This document shows positions 22,701-37,700 of a stretch of 64,000 nucleotides of DNA, in pieces. Each line of letters opens with the position of its first letter. Position 1 is the first letter of the stretch. The notes below the pieces were generated by a model. That model worked only from the letters and a program-made list of their open reading frames with translations. It was not told the DNA's origin and searched no databases. A program made the position numbers and the translations under genes. The DNA lies in NCBI RefSeq assembly GCF_037975245.1, contig NC_092576.1, positions 31,846,611-31,910,610 of the forward strand, written 5' to 3'. The stretch comes from Apostichopus japonicus. Its lineage: Eukaryota; Echinodermata; Holothuroidea; Aspidochirotida; Stichopodidae.

Positions 22701-25700
22701 CACGCCCTACCATCCACAAGGGAATGGTCAGTGTGAGCGGTTTAACCGTACACTCCTCAACATGATAAGGTCGTTAAGTGACGAGCAAAAGAAATATTGG
22801 CCAGCCTTCCTGCCTGAACTAACATACCTGTACAACAACACACCCCATTCCTCCACTGGCTACGCCCCTTTTTATCTGATGTTTGGCCGCCATGGCAGAC
22901 TGCCAATTGATTTAATAGTAAAAACAGATGACCATCAGGAGACAGAAATTTCTACAGACTGGGTACAGAACCACTGGCAAAGACTGCACCAGGCACATAG
23001 GCAAGCAGAGGCAGAGTGTCAACGAGCTGCTGACAAGCAAAAGAAATATTATGACCGTAAGGCGAGAACGATGCCCCTGTCCAGAGGAGAAAGAGTTCTC
23101 ATTAAGAAGAGGAACAGAAGAGGTCTTCGTAAGACTGATGACTTCTGGCAAGCAGTACCCCATATAGTAGTTCACCAACCAAACCCAGATATACCAGTTT
23201 ACAAGGTGAGACCAGAACATGGTGATGGTAAAGAGAAGATGCTGCATCGTAATGCCCTGAAACCCTGCATGGTTACTGTTGATTACGACACCTGGGAAGA
23301 ACCCAACGAACAGTTGGAAGATCACGGAGAAGGAACAAGACAGGCAGCCCTTGGTGTCTACCCGGCTGATGTGACCCCAGTGATCCAGCTTCCAGTAATC
23401 CAGTCCAGATCCTCTTCATTACAAACTAACCCACCTGCAGTAGAACAAAGTATGCCAGCTTTGCCAGACGGACCGGATAGAGAACTCGAGAACGGTGCCT
23501 CAGAGGAAACAACGTCAGAACCACCAGTAACCTCTCCCTTGTGTTCCCCTGTCCCCCGTATTGCTCCTCAAACAGAGAGACATTCCCCACCTATTTTAAG
23601 ACGTTCTATAAGAATTCGAGGGATTCCCCCTGAAGAACCCCAGGGCATCCAAATCATTCAGTGCCCTGAGTTACAGCCAGTTGTTATAACTACTGTATGT
23701 CATGGTTGGAGGCCGGCCTTGAGACTGCCAGGTCTACAGATTATTTTAAGCATTTACTAAGGTAATCATAAGTTTGAGGAATGTTTATTAGTTTCATTTT
23801 CAGTTTATCCACTGGGATAGGTGAAGTGCTAGATGGACTTGATGTCCTATGTACAAGTCTGTTATGTTTTTATTTTTTGCTTTATTTGTCAATAACAAAG
23901 TAACTTAGCTATATTCTAAGTACGGACGCACAGTCTATGTATTGGCAATTAGGAAGCTTCAGACAGGAGCAAGGTATCAAGCATATTTCTATTCGTATTT
24001 GTATTTTTCGCCTGGACAAGATTTCGAGTTGAAATTCTTTAGATCTGCATTATGTGTTGTATTGCTGTTGTAATTTTAAGGTTTTTATATGTTTCTTTTC
24101 TTTTTTTTCTTGCATAGTGTCTCTGTAGTGTCACAAGTTTTTAGTTGGCAGTGTAAGCCAACTCAAAGCAGGGTGGGATGTAAACAGGCTCCATTTCCTG
24201 TTTATAGTCAGTAAGCTGCTGGCTTCACATTTTATCCTTTTACTTAAAATATTCCATCAGAACAGAAGTTCATTGTCTCTTCTGCAGTTTTTGTACATAA
24301 ATTTAGTGTCCATTAGCATGTGGGTTGCCTCTTTACTACAGGACTCCCTTGTTCTTAGAAAATTTGGCACCAGCATTGCTGTGGTCAGAGTTTTTCTGGT
24401 AGCAACTCCAATCAGGGGATCTTTTAAGGATGGTTTATAGAAAGTTACTTTACTGATTGGGTACTGTATCCTTACTCCAATTTGGCCCCTCCCTTTAGTT
24501 AGACAAAGAAAATGCTGGGTATGCCATGTGGCTCCAGAGCACCTTAACCCCCCAAGCCATTAGGACATAGGATTTAGTATTGTAGGAGAATTAGATACAA
24601 AGTTAAAGTTTTTATATCATATACCTGAATCTGTTCCTGCTGAATGAATTTCAATTATATACACTCAAGAAGCCTACTGTAACTGTAAAATACAAATTAA
24701 TTGCTAATCTCGACGTTTCCTGATGCTGGTCACCATTGGAGTCTCCCAGAAGCCTAGCTCTCGGCTATTACAGGAACTATACTATTCACTCTCCATTGCC
24801 ATCTCATGGTAGGATCTTTAACCATTCTTATTGGAGAACACTAACTTTACTTTGCCTTTATTTACTGCCAGCCATTGATGTCCCTTTGGAACTTTGTTTA
24901 ATATACCTTGCCTGGATTCTCTTCTATTTTCCTGGATTCTACTCTATCTTGTCTGGATTCAACTCTACCTTGACAGCCTGCAGAACAATCTATTTCCCTT
25001 CGGTCGACCCAATGGACTTTAATTCATATTACATTCTGTGCCTTTATATTGTATAAGGATTTGTTGTGTTGTGTGTGTGTGTGTGAGTGCAAAGTGGCCA
25101 CCGGTGAGCAACCAAACTGTAAGTTAAATCATTCCTTTATTTTTCATTAGACTGGACCCCGCATTTCAATACTCTCCTACCCAAGTAAGAATAACTTTTC
25201 CAATATTCATATTCATATTTCATATATTGGACTCTTCAGTTACATATGTGAGTCTCACTGTTATATCTATTGTTTCAATACAATTCTCTCTATAGTATAT
25301 ATACTTAGCCAGCTACACACTGTTTCGTTGTCATTTTTGAAGTGTTCATCTGTCTTCCTACTGATGAGACACTAGTGATTAAACCTCCAGTCAACCCAAA
25401 GGGAGTAACATCCCTTACATGGGCATATTCCAATCTAAATTGTCCATAAGTGGACTCCTCTGCAACCTTAATGTGCGAAGTTTTTAGAGATTTGGTTTGG
25501 TTTGTAATACTTGGTATGCGGATTCATAACATTAAGTACAAGAACCCTACTGTTTTTGATGGAGGTGTGTATAACCACGTACAGACTGACCTAGCTGTGT
25601 TAGCATGCCATAGTGTTATTGTAACAGCTAGTTCTGGTTATACTAACAAGCAGAAGTCTAGTGCATTGAAGTCATCGAAACCTCAATGCATTTTGCATTC

Positions 25701-28700
25701 TGGTATTTATTGCTTTCATGTGGCCATACTGCCAGTAATAAATGAACACACTATGACAAAGACAATCCAAACCTTGAAAATATTCGAATAAATTGACTTT
25801 TAATTGTGAGGTCACTTTACTGAAAAAAAGAAAAGAAAAAAGTAAATGTCCAAATCGTTTTATGCAGTAGTGTTTCATTGCCATGGTAAGCTACTGTTGA
25901 AGTGTCATTTTGACCTCACAATGTAATTGTATGGTCTAACTCAATAACATAAAACCCTCCATCTTTATGTAATGTAGCATGATTCTTTAACTGCAGGATA
26001 ACTACAATACATTAACCTTGTGCATTTCTCTAACAGATTACCATAGCTTGCCTAAACCTGACCATGGCCTTCAAGGAGTGTGATGGATACACTATTTTAC
26101 TCCAATCTGGCCTCTCTCTCTGTCCTTTAAAGACAGTAGAAAAGATACACATAGAGATGGTACCGGAGGGTAATGAACCAGGAACAATATCAGAGATACA
26201 GTTAACAAACATATTCCGTTTTGCGCTTCGTTGTGACTCTGTTAAGGAGCTGTCGTAAGTTTAATCTCATGTTTTTTGTTTATATCATACTATGTACCTA
26301 CAAGTATTCCCTCTTGTTACATTTGAAATAACTGGTTTACTAAAGTAATGATGATAAACACATAGCTATGACAAAACAGGCATAAATGACGTATCATCAA
26401 GAAATACATTGTAATTGGAATATTAGAGTTAAGATCACGAAAAAAAGATGAAGTGTTATGTGGAAGTGTTATTCAGTAATGTGGTAGTATGAGATAATCC
26501 CCTACTCTTATAAACGTAGGACAACATACTGTGCCTGGAATTGTATTACCAACAAGTCTATTTTACAATCTATCAGATTGTCTGCACACCAATTCCTTTC
26601 ATGGACTCCTAGCACGACCTAAGGACAGTCCTAAACATACATTACACTATTACCTTCCTGCAGTTATGGGCTCATTTGCTCATATTAAACAGCAAAATGA
26701 TGTCCACAGTAAGGTGTTTCGGTTCCAATCATTTTGAAGCACTTCCTAAGCATTTCATGTATGGAATTTGCTTCATAGCAAGACAGCTTTGCTATCTTTC
26801 TCTCATGCTGGTTTGTTTCTTCCTTTCTACTTCAAAGCTTCAGTGAATGTCTGCTGCCTCTTTCGCCCTCTCAAGAGTCTATCAATGCAGAGATGATATC
26901 TAGGAAAATTAAAAGTAACTATCGATTCTGTCAGTATTGGTTGATTATTTGATTAAATCTAGTCATCAAGGAGGAATATTCACTTGATATAAGATACAAT
27001 ACATTGTAATATTTTCATATTAAATGCAAAAAGCAGATTGTAAGCCTTTGGTAAAAGCAAGAGTAGAAAATATGACAAAATAAATTGCTTTGTCAGGAGG
27101 ATTACATGGATGTAAATGTTAACCGCCTACATGATTTGTCCTATGCTTGCTTGTTTCATGAAACATTCCTTTGGTACAAGCTACTATAATGGCAATGTTA
27201 TTAACTGAAAATAACTATGCTTATGATAACTGTTTAAGAACATTACTTTAAGTCTAAACACAGAAAAATTGTGTCGTATTAAGTCAAGCCATTTATTGAA
27301 TGAAAAGCACTAAATTCAAATTTAGGTTTTAAGTGTTCCATTTTTAGTGTAGAGGTATCATTCATTTATGTAAAAAGGTAGACCTCTCTAAGATGTCTTT
27401 AAATTTAACATATTTTTACATACTTGTCATTATAGTATACTGGCGAGACTACGGTTACAGCCTGAATCTCCATTCTGGTGTTTGGGAGGTATGATTCTTT
27501 TCCTTGTTGCCAGGGCTTTTTGTTATTGTGTGTGTCCATTAGTGCAGAACAAGTTGAAAGTAATGTAAATGCCGACAACCAGTTGACAACGACAGAGATC
27601 GTGACATAGCTTAGGGAATATCAGGCGCGTATCCAGGGGGGGCGTTGGGGGCGCGCGCCCCCCGGGTAAGAAAAAGAGGAAAGAAAAAAAAAGAGAAGAA
27701 AAAAGAGGGGGAAAGAGAGGAGGAGGAGAGGAAGGAAGGGAAAAGAAAAAGAAGAAAGAGAGGGAGTAAAAAAACGCCAAGACACCGGGAAGAGAAAGAG
27801 GAACAGTGACATCAATACAGCGCTGATCCCTATTATATACACATGGGGGTGACATGGCCCGGTAGCCAGTGACTGATCGAGGATTTCGGAAGGGGCGTGC
27901 GCCTCACCCTAACCCTTACACCGACAACTCTCACTAATGTTTATATATATACTATATATGGTATATCATAACGCGTGTGTGTGTATGGACGCCTTAAACA
28001 ATTGTGCTATGAAACCAACTGTGGCTGGTCTTGAACTTGACCGAGTCATCGGGAACATGACGCATTTCGGGAAGGAGGCGACCCCCCCCCCCCGATTATA
28101 TTTTTTTTTTATGATATCGCTAGTAATTTCAAAATAGAAAATGCTTAGATGCAACTTACAAGGCATGGGAAGTGTCATTTCCAGCGATCTGGAGGCATTT
28201 TCCGCCAAAATTTTCTTGCACGCTTCGCGCCAACCCATGGTCCTGTGTAGAGCCATTTCCAGCGATCTGGGATTCATTTTCGGCCAATTTTTTTTGGACG
28301 CTTCGCGCCAACTCATGGTGGCGCTATGCTTAGATAGTTTGCCTACAGGTTTCGCCCCTCCCTGGGCAAATTCTTCGCTACGCGCCTGTTCGAATTTGTA
28401 AAGCAAACAGCAGATATGACATCATATCAGTGAGCATGAAAATGGCGGTTCCAGGATGAACAGCCTCAAAACTGTCGATGTGTGTAGTCAAGGCGTAGGA
28501 GCCCAATTTGATTTGGGGAGCTGTAACGACTTGCCCGAGAAACATAACCTAAATTTTTCGCGCGCTCTGCGCGCGTTCAACATGTTTATGTCAATATCAT
28601 ATAAGCAAGCATCGGTTATTACATCGCATGCCATCATGTACCGTGCGGTCCGTGGAAGTTGCGCAGTATACTGCGGATGCTAATGTAAACAGCGAAATGT

Positions 28701-31700
28701 CTTATGTAGATGGAGAAAAAGCATGGAGGTCCAATTAGGCTATGTCAAATTCTCTTTCACATTGGTAATGACAAATTAGTCGGCAAAGCTTAGAACTTTA
28801 TTTTAATTATCAAGGGGATCTTTTTTTAAATATTCATTTCCCTTAGCTACATCATTGCAATTTATTTTTCTTTCAGTAGGTGCCCGAAAAATTCAGAGTA
28901 TATTGCCCAAATTTTCAGAAAAAAATATTTGGTTGGTGGGCTGCACCCCGCCTCCTACGCCTATGTGTGTAGTGTTCAGTTTCGGAAATATCGAGTATTT
29001 TTAAATTTCCTTCAACCAAGTTTTATAATAGCCATTATAAGAGGTTTTAATATTTGTACACCAATAAATTAACTGTGTCTGAATTTTCGAAAATTTCCTG
29101 ACCAACATTCTTTATCATACTTCCCTCTACTCGTGTAATTTTGACCGGTCTGTTAGGGGTTGAAGGGGGCTTTTCTATATTGGTTGTCCATAGATGACCT
29201 TTTTTGCAACATTATGGGTATGTTTTGAAGTGAGTGTATTCACGAGAAATGTGAATTTTCAAATTCTGAACAACCAATGGGCTGAAAACCTTGAAAGTGG
29301 GGCTGTCGGGTATTGTGGGCCGCGACGTAGAATCACCTACAAAAGCAATGATCCACAGGAGATGCGATGAGGTCGAACATGATGTGTGACTGGTGAAAAT
29401 CTTTAAAAAGGTTATGGATGGAAAAAAAACTATTGGGAAATACTTGGTTCTTAGGCAAAAGTGTACATCTGGTTGGTCATTTTCAAGCCCGACAAGTGCC
29501 ATTTCCGGTGATCTGGGGGGTATAAAAACCAGAAATTTTCTTGTACGCTGCGCGCCAACCGATGGTGGCGCTCCGCTTAGATAGTAATTCGCGCCCCCCG
29601 GGTTAGAAAATCCTGGATACGCCCCTGAATATAATGTGTAGATCTAGATTGTGGAAACATATTTAAATGAGTTGGTCATTGGACAGTTTTGATTACTAAT
29701 TAATTCAGATAGTTAATCAACTGAAGGTACTCAAGGAAACTCTGTATGACGTTTCTTTTCTATTGAGAGTATTTTTAACTTTTCTGTACATTGTGGTAAG
29801 TCTGGTAGTATAAAAAGGAAGTTTTGCTGTTTGTATTTGGACTTACTTTCATAACAATAGATTTTCTTTTGTCTATAGAAATACCAATGATACTACAATT
29901 AGAATAGTAAAAAAGTAAAACAGAGAGGAAAGTTTACACTGCTTCATTTTGTGTTTATTTTCAGGTTGATAATATCAAAATGATTAAGTCACTGTGTTCA
30001 GAGAGGTTACAGATCTGGACTGAAGATAGTAAATTACAACAGAATTGTACTTTGCAGCTACTGAAGAACGCATCTAACAATGGTGTAAGTCAGTACTCTG
30101 TTACATATTAGATATAAAATTACATATTATGGACTAGATATGTCAAACGACATCATCCCCGGTGCTCTAGATATGTCATCCCCATTATGTTGTTAAGTGC
30201 TTTATGGAGACACGACTTATCATTTTGCATTTTGCAGTCAAATTATTTGATAATTTTGATTCATTGTCTTTCATCATTGTTACGAACAAAGTTTCAGAGA
30301 TGGACACAAAAGCTTCACATTGTGTCCGGTGGATGGAAACCCTAAGTACACACACTCACAACTAGGCCTATATGCAAAACATAAACAACACACATTTTTG
30401 TATGAACATCTTTTGAATGAAAATTAATTTCCAAAAAAACCAGACCTCAGGATAGCCAAAATTTCTTCCAATCATTCCGATGATTGAATTTGTTTTAAAA
30501 GCAAATAAATCATAGCAATCAGCCACAAGGTACGGAGTTATAACAACATTTACATTACAGAGATTTACATGCAAACAATAGTCATGGTTCTTTTTTCCAA
30601 ACTTCCCATGATCTGATTGGCTAATAGTTCCTTACCCATTTTCTGGAAACAGTCTTGTGTCTGTAGTGCTCAATGAACACAAATTATGTAAATAACAACA
30701 ATTACATATAACATTACTTTCCCGTGTAGAGATGACAATGTTTGTGCTATAGGCTATCATATGTGTGCACTCAAGTATCATAACATTAGGCCCTGTTGAC
30801 AGTCATGGTATGAAATTTTGGTTGAATTTTGTCTACAATATCAGGTAATACTTGAATCATTGTTTTGATGAAAAAAAAATTGTGAGTTGAGACAAGTAGG
30901 GATTTTGTAGGAAGCTAACATCTCGGATACTAAAAAATGATTTTCATCTCACAGTACGTTTGTTCTCTCCTCATTGAGAGTTGCTCAAGTAGTATGTACA
31001 TTCATACCCCAGGAATTTTTTTTTGGCAAAGTTTTTCACACTGTCTTTGACCATGTGCGGCAGTGATTTATTTTTCTTGTGCAACATTCATACATCGTCA
31101 GAAGTAGCTATTGAAGCTTGAGTATTTTAATGGACATTGTGTGAAGAGTTATTTACATACTGTAAGGGGCAATGGGTCGGAACTGGCAGGGATTGGGCAA
31201 ACTTGCCTATGGTGGTAGAGGAAAGGGAAAACTTGGTTCAATTTTAAATAAAACAAGTAAATTTGCATTGGGTAACTGTTAATGGTAACTTACGACAGGG
31301 CTTCATAAAAGTTGTGAGCAAGTAGTTCTAGGCCTTTAGGGATGTGTTCTTGTGTCGTCGAGATCTATTTATATTTTCTACAAAATTTCAGGGGCTCAAT
31401 AAAATGAGTTAAACCTGCAGTGTTTTTATTTTTGCATGTTCTCTCTAGGCACTCGTATTACTTAACATGAATTTCCAACATTCACAGCATATGCATAGCC
31501 TATAACATTTTCACACACGCTTTGTAAGGAAGTTGTTTACCATGCAGTAGTATGGATTGTGTGATCTAGGAAAGCATATATGGTAACTAGTCTGCGGTAA
31601 AATTTCTCACTTCGTAACTTTGAAAGTCATTTTTTGAAAGTCATTTTCTTGGTGTATAATAGTTACAGGTTTATCATTTGATGATTTTTTGTGCATGGTA

Positions 31701-34700
31701 TAGACCTATCACTATAGGCTTCTGTTGTGCACAAGCCAATGTACTTTCAGGGGTTATTATAACTCAGTATGAAGTGTTCCTGTAGAGGTATTTTACATTG
31801 CATTTTTCATGGAGGACTACAGGGATGCAAGTTTTTCTGAGCGGACTCAAACGCTGTTAAACTTTTAATCCCAGTGACAATACTGGTCTTCACAGTGTAC
31901 TAACTTTCATGCTAAATGTACAGATAAGATAATCATATCATAATGAAGTATTTTTCCAAGGAGTACTCCAGATAGTGGCACACATAACACAAGATGATTT
32001 AAAAATTTCATATCACTCTGTAGTGACTATATATCTATAAAACATTAAGACGTGTGGTTTGGCACGATAACAACAGGACGTTTAACATAACTAATTCATA
32101 TGAGACATTTTCTCTCTACATTTTTAGTCTAACAGTCCATATTTCATCCTGATTAGCATTCATATATCAGTCATTTTGCCCATTTTATGTCTCATGCATT
32201 CATTCACTTTAGTGTTACTGTCTTTATTAAACATTGTTCATGATGTGAGATAAAGAAGTTGGATCAACCCATATTAAAAATGGTGAAGAAAAATGTTGTT
32301 TCTGTTAATATTTATTTTACCTTTCAATAAACAAACTTGAGCCTAATCGTAATAATGCGAGGAGTGGATTTATTCTAGTATTAAGATGTATAAGAGATAC
32401 CTTCAGGAAAGTTACTGGCCACAGTAGGTTATAATCGTATAAATAATTGATATAGCTCTAAATCATTTCAATGTTGATTGAATCGTATGTTACCTTCCTT
32501 CAGATCCCCATCTTCCATCTGGAGCTTCTACAATCCTTCTCCAGGGCTGATGCTGGTAACATCATCCTCTGTTCAGGGCTACAATTGTCCTGTCCTGTGT
32601 CATTAAAGAAGATATCGATATATACATATGAGGAGGGAAGAGAACTGACAGAGACAGAGGTTGTTGGCATATTGATGTTTGCACAACATTCACAGCGATT
32701 GGAAGAGCTACTGTGAGTATTTCAATGAGTATCTTAGTAATGCGTACCTAGATAATGCTTTCACACTTTAAATAGGCATAATGCCTACAAAGTTTTATCA
32801 CTCTATGCCAAATGGAATGATACTCTCACAGGACAGAACTTTATTGTTTCTGAATGGAATTTTTAGACACATTTTTTACCTTCGCCTAGTTGTTAAACCC
32901 ATCATTTGGATCAGAAGTGGTGCTTTGTTCGTGTTAATTATAAAGAAGATAAGTCATTTTAGGGACTCACAAAACAAATGCTATATCATTGAATGACTTT
33001 CCTTCTAATGAATAGCTTTTACTCATTGTTCATATATGATATACAGGTTATCTTTATAGTCTGTGTTATTGTCAATGCTTTACTCATTCAGGTCATTGAC
33101 AGTAATTGTCTGAAAGATTTACCAAAAATGAAATCAGATAACTTTTTGTGAATTGTGTTCATGCAATTGACCGACTCATGGATCTGCTTTATTTCACAGG
33201 TTCTCTTTTTGTCTGTTGCCCCAGTCTATCGCTGCTAAGGATATTCCTTCAATAATGAATTCAAGGAAAGTAAAAGGTATAGTATGCAAATGCTCAGGAT
33301 GGATTGATCAATAGGGTCTGATGCTATTAATAAGGCATCCGATCTAATATTGTATTCACCTGTATTGACCTGTATCCCACACCTCATCACTAGACAGATG
33401 TAGTGTGGGATAAAGAAGGGAGAGAGAGCACTGCTCTTGTAACTCCCCTACATTGCAGATGTCTGTCCAAAAGTTCCTTGAACTGATTAATACTGGTAGT
33501 ATCAATGGCAGACTGTGGAAGGGCGCTCCATTCAGATACAACCCTGACCGACAAAGAAATGTCTGCGTACCGTACATTCAATTTTGAATATTTTCCGCAC
33601 AGTTTCTAGTAAAAGAGATGTCGCTAAATTCAAACCATAATTGAGGGCTTGCTTTTACAAAACCTTTCATAATTTTAAAAGCTTCAATTAAATCTCCTCT
33701 TAGTCTTCTGGTAGAAAATGTAGTGAGATTTAGAGCAGAAAGTCTTTCCTTGTACGGCAAATGCCGCAAAACAGGTATCATCCTTGTAAATCTTCTCTGT
33801 ACTTTTTCCAGATAATCTATATCACCTTTTAAATATGGGTTTCAAGCTTGAATGGCAAATTCCAAGTGTGGAGGAAGAAGAGATTTATAAAGTTGCAACA
33901 TTAATACATGTTCCTTTGTTTCAAAAGTTCTGTAAATCATTCCCAAAATCCTGTTGGCTCTTTTCACACAGGCAACAACTTGTGTATTTAATTTAAGAGA
34001 GCTTGAAACAATAACACCAAGCTCCTTTTTTCTTCATTCACTGTCCCTAATGGCTGACCATTCATAAAGTAGTTGAAACGATGATTATTATGACCAAAGT
34101 GCAGAATCTTACACTTGCTAACATTAAATAACATTTGCCATTTCTCAGACCAGAGATATCCTCTTGCAAAGATAATGCATCGTTTTCATCTTCAATCCTG
34201 GTAAAAACTTTAGCGTCATCTGCAAATTTTAAAACATGGCTAGAGATCAATATCATTGATGAAAATCAAGAATAATGATGGTCCAAGGACTGAACCGTGT
34301 GGAACTCCACTTTTAACTGGCAACCATGATGAAAAAGTACCATTCAAAGCCACTCGCTGTCTTCTACCATTAAGCCAGGCTGAAATCCATGCGCTCACTG
34401 ATCCAGAAATACAATGAGATTCAATTTTGGAAACAAGCCTTTTATGTGCCACCTTATCAAAAGCTTTAGCAAAGTCAAGATATACAACATCAACTGGATA
34501 ACCTTTGTCAACTTCATTGGTAACACATTCAAGAAAAGTCAGAATATTTGAGAGAGTAGAACGTCCTTTAGTAAATCCATGTTGTGTATCCTTTAATAAA
34601 TGATGATCATCCAAGTGTTTAATAGTAGCATCCTTTATCAACATTTCCAAAACTTTACAAGCCGTGGATGTCAGACTTACAGGACGATAATTACATGGAT

Positions 34701-37700
34701 CATGCTTTGAACCTTTTTTGAAGATAGGTATTACATTAGCTTCACGCCAATCATCTGGGACAATACCTTCATCCAGAGATTTGTTAAATAATATGGCAAG
34801 AGGGCCAGAAATTTCTGGAGCCATGGACTTTAAAATGTTATTATACACATTATCCGGTCCTGGAGCTTTGTTTGGCTTCAAGCTCTTAATCTTCTTTAAA
34901 ACATCATCATGAGTAAAGCACAGACCTGACAATACTTCCTCACTTCCTCTTGTAAAAACACGATCTGGCACTGGTAAATGTTCAGTTGATTCACATGTAA
35001 ACACCGACGAAAAATATTGATTCAATATACTTGCCATACATTGATGGTCAAACACCACATCACCCTCTGAATTATGAAGAGGTCCAACAGTATCTTTAGT
35101 TTTACATTTTGAACGTACAAAGGAATAGAATGACTTTGTATCTTCTTTAATCTTATCGCCAAGTTTTCTTTCAAACTGTCTTTTAGACCTTCTTAATTCT
35201 GTTGTAGCTTCATTAAGAGCTTTCTTATATTCTGACTCTGCTGTTTTTGTTTGTAACATTCTGAATAGTTTCCATTTCTTGTACCTTCTCTTGCGTGCTT
35301 GAAAAGCCTTGTAATCCATCCAAATTGGCTTTTTACTTCTTTTTCTCTGACTCCAGGGAACAAAGTCATCCATTGCCTTATTCAAAATAATCTTGAAATG
35401 GTTCCACATGTCAACAGTATTCAGACCATCAAATAACTTATTCCAATCAATACTTTGCAGATATCTTCTCATCCCATCATAATCAGCCTTTCTAAAGTCT
35501 TGGAACTTGTTAATCACCTTTTTGACATTCACTTGAACAATAAGCTCAAACGTGACTATATTGTGGTCACTAGTTCCAAATCGTTCCAAAACATTAACAT
35601 CTTCTACCAGGTTCAGAACTGAAAACCAAATCCAGTAAAGAGACACCTCTTGTTGGTACATAAACATGTTGAGTGAGAAAAAGGTCTTGAAAAAGATCAA
35701 GTAAAGCTTGACCCTCGCTGTTGGCTGTTAACGTTGACCAGTCAATTCCCCTTCGATTGAAATCACCCATTATCAGTGAGTGCTCTTTTGAAGCACATTT
35801 TATCACTTTATATAGTTTGTCACTATCTTCAATGAGGGTTATCCCTCATGCGCCCAAAATTGGTGGAATCTGAAAAATGGTCTGAGATTTGGTGGGCCAT
35901 AAAGTTTTGTAGTCCCTACATTTTTAAGCACGAAAAGGTATGAGCTTCTGCACCATTGGTGCTCTAGTAAACTGACAGAATGGTTGATATATTTTCTAGA
36001 GAACATGCTTAGATGGATCTCAAAAAGACAGGATGTTGAAATTTTCGTGGCCACTGTAATGTAATTGTGTAAAATAGCTGTGCGTAGCAGATTCTTGTAC
36101 AGTCTCTTCACAATAAATTGCTCAAGGGTTATGTGACTGTAGTGTAGGTCATTGGGGGTGTCTGGGAGTGAAATAATCATGTTTTATTTTTATTTTGTTA
36201 ATCATGGCATTATAACCTCTTTCATTTTAGTCACTTGGTTACCGTACGATAGTGGCAAAATTTATGACCTCAACCTTGAATCTGGTCGATGGATGGTGAG
36301 TATTAAGAACTTATTAAACATGTTCCACTAACATATTGCTTGACAGCTGGTTATCTAATTATCTGAAAGAAGTAATAATGTATTCGAAGAATCGGAACTC
36401 CCAAACGGCTGTTAAGTGATTTTCAAAATGAATCAATAAAAGAAAGGAACAGTTTGACAGGTAAGTTGCATCAATATGTTTTGCTCAGATTGTTGAGGTG
36501 AACTCACATGAATGAATAAAGTAACAAAGAAAATTAAACAGAATAACATCATGTCTGTGTAACAACACTTTGACCAGTGTTCGTATCGATTGATTGTATT
36601 TCAATTAACCGTTCAGGCTATATGGAAAAATGTTTCACCGGTTTGTTTTCATGTTTTCTTTGCTAGTCTCTTCAGTACATGAATTTAACATTGATTGCAG
36701 TACCTTGTTGTGCATCTTGCCTAAAAGTAGTAGATAAAAACTCATGCAATTATATGCTGTATTATAGTTGAGTTTTCGAATCCAGAATCAATTGCTTCAC
36801 ACGGTCAGTTACAACTGCTGCTGTGTGTGTGTCTAGTATCGTATAGTCTTTGCATTAACTTTTGATCAGCGTCAGTCTATGATATCATTCAAATCAAAAA
36901 GATTAAGAGGCGACAAAGAACAGTTGATAGATCATTCATACTTGTCACCTTTGTTCCTGTAAATTACCAGACACATGCTCCTTATTGCAGTTTGAACATT
37001 AACGTCTTCAAAGTGTCACATGACAGATATTAGTGATATTACTTTGATCCCAAGCATCTCTGATATTCATCCCAAAGTAACATTTTTTTGTGTAAGATAT
37101 TTCCTTCTTTGTTTGAAGTGAATAGAAATTAATTCTTGATTCGCCTCATCACTGTTGAAGTGATTTTGTGACGTCATATTGTTAAGCCCATAAACCTTCC
37201 TATTGTATCTAACTTATAGTATCATGATCGTACGCTCGATGTGACAGATGCAGTTTACAGCAAGGAGGTAGGTAGTGAAGTATTAATGTATTACAATACA
37301 CAAAATCATTGGTTTAATCCCGATGAACAATGTAATGGAGGAGATTGATCATTAACCTACAAAATAATCTGAACATTTTTCGGCATATATAGAAATATTA
37401 TAATGTTTGCAAGGGACGATTTAAAAAAAGATGGTCGCTATGTGCACCTTGAACACAAAAGAATAGATTACATATTGCAAATAGGAAATGTGTAGTTTTG
37501 CTATATTTATATAAGTTACATAATGCTTGCTACTAGATCTTCGAAAACATTAGTGATTCACCGATTCATTAGAGTTATATAATAGGTAAATACAAAGACA
37601 TAACAAACAATTAGCTTATTAATGTTACTCTTTTAACTCCTATTACTATGAAAAAGTAATATTAAGGGTAACATTAGGTTGATTTTGCTCCATATTTTCT

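Noticed and set aside
27523-27855. Minus-strand ORFs rich in Phe, Ser, Leu and Pro
   Set aside because: They translate the purine-rich tract of family X; the equivalent in copy B is likewise low complexity.
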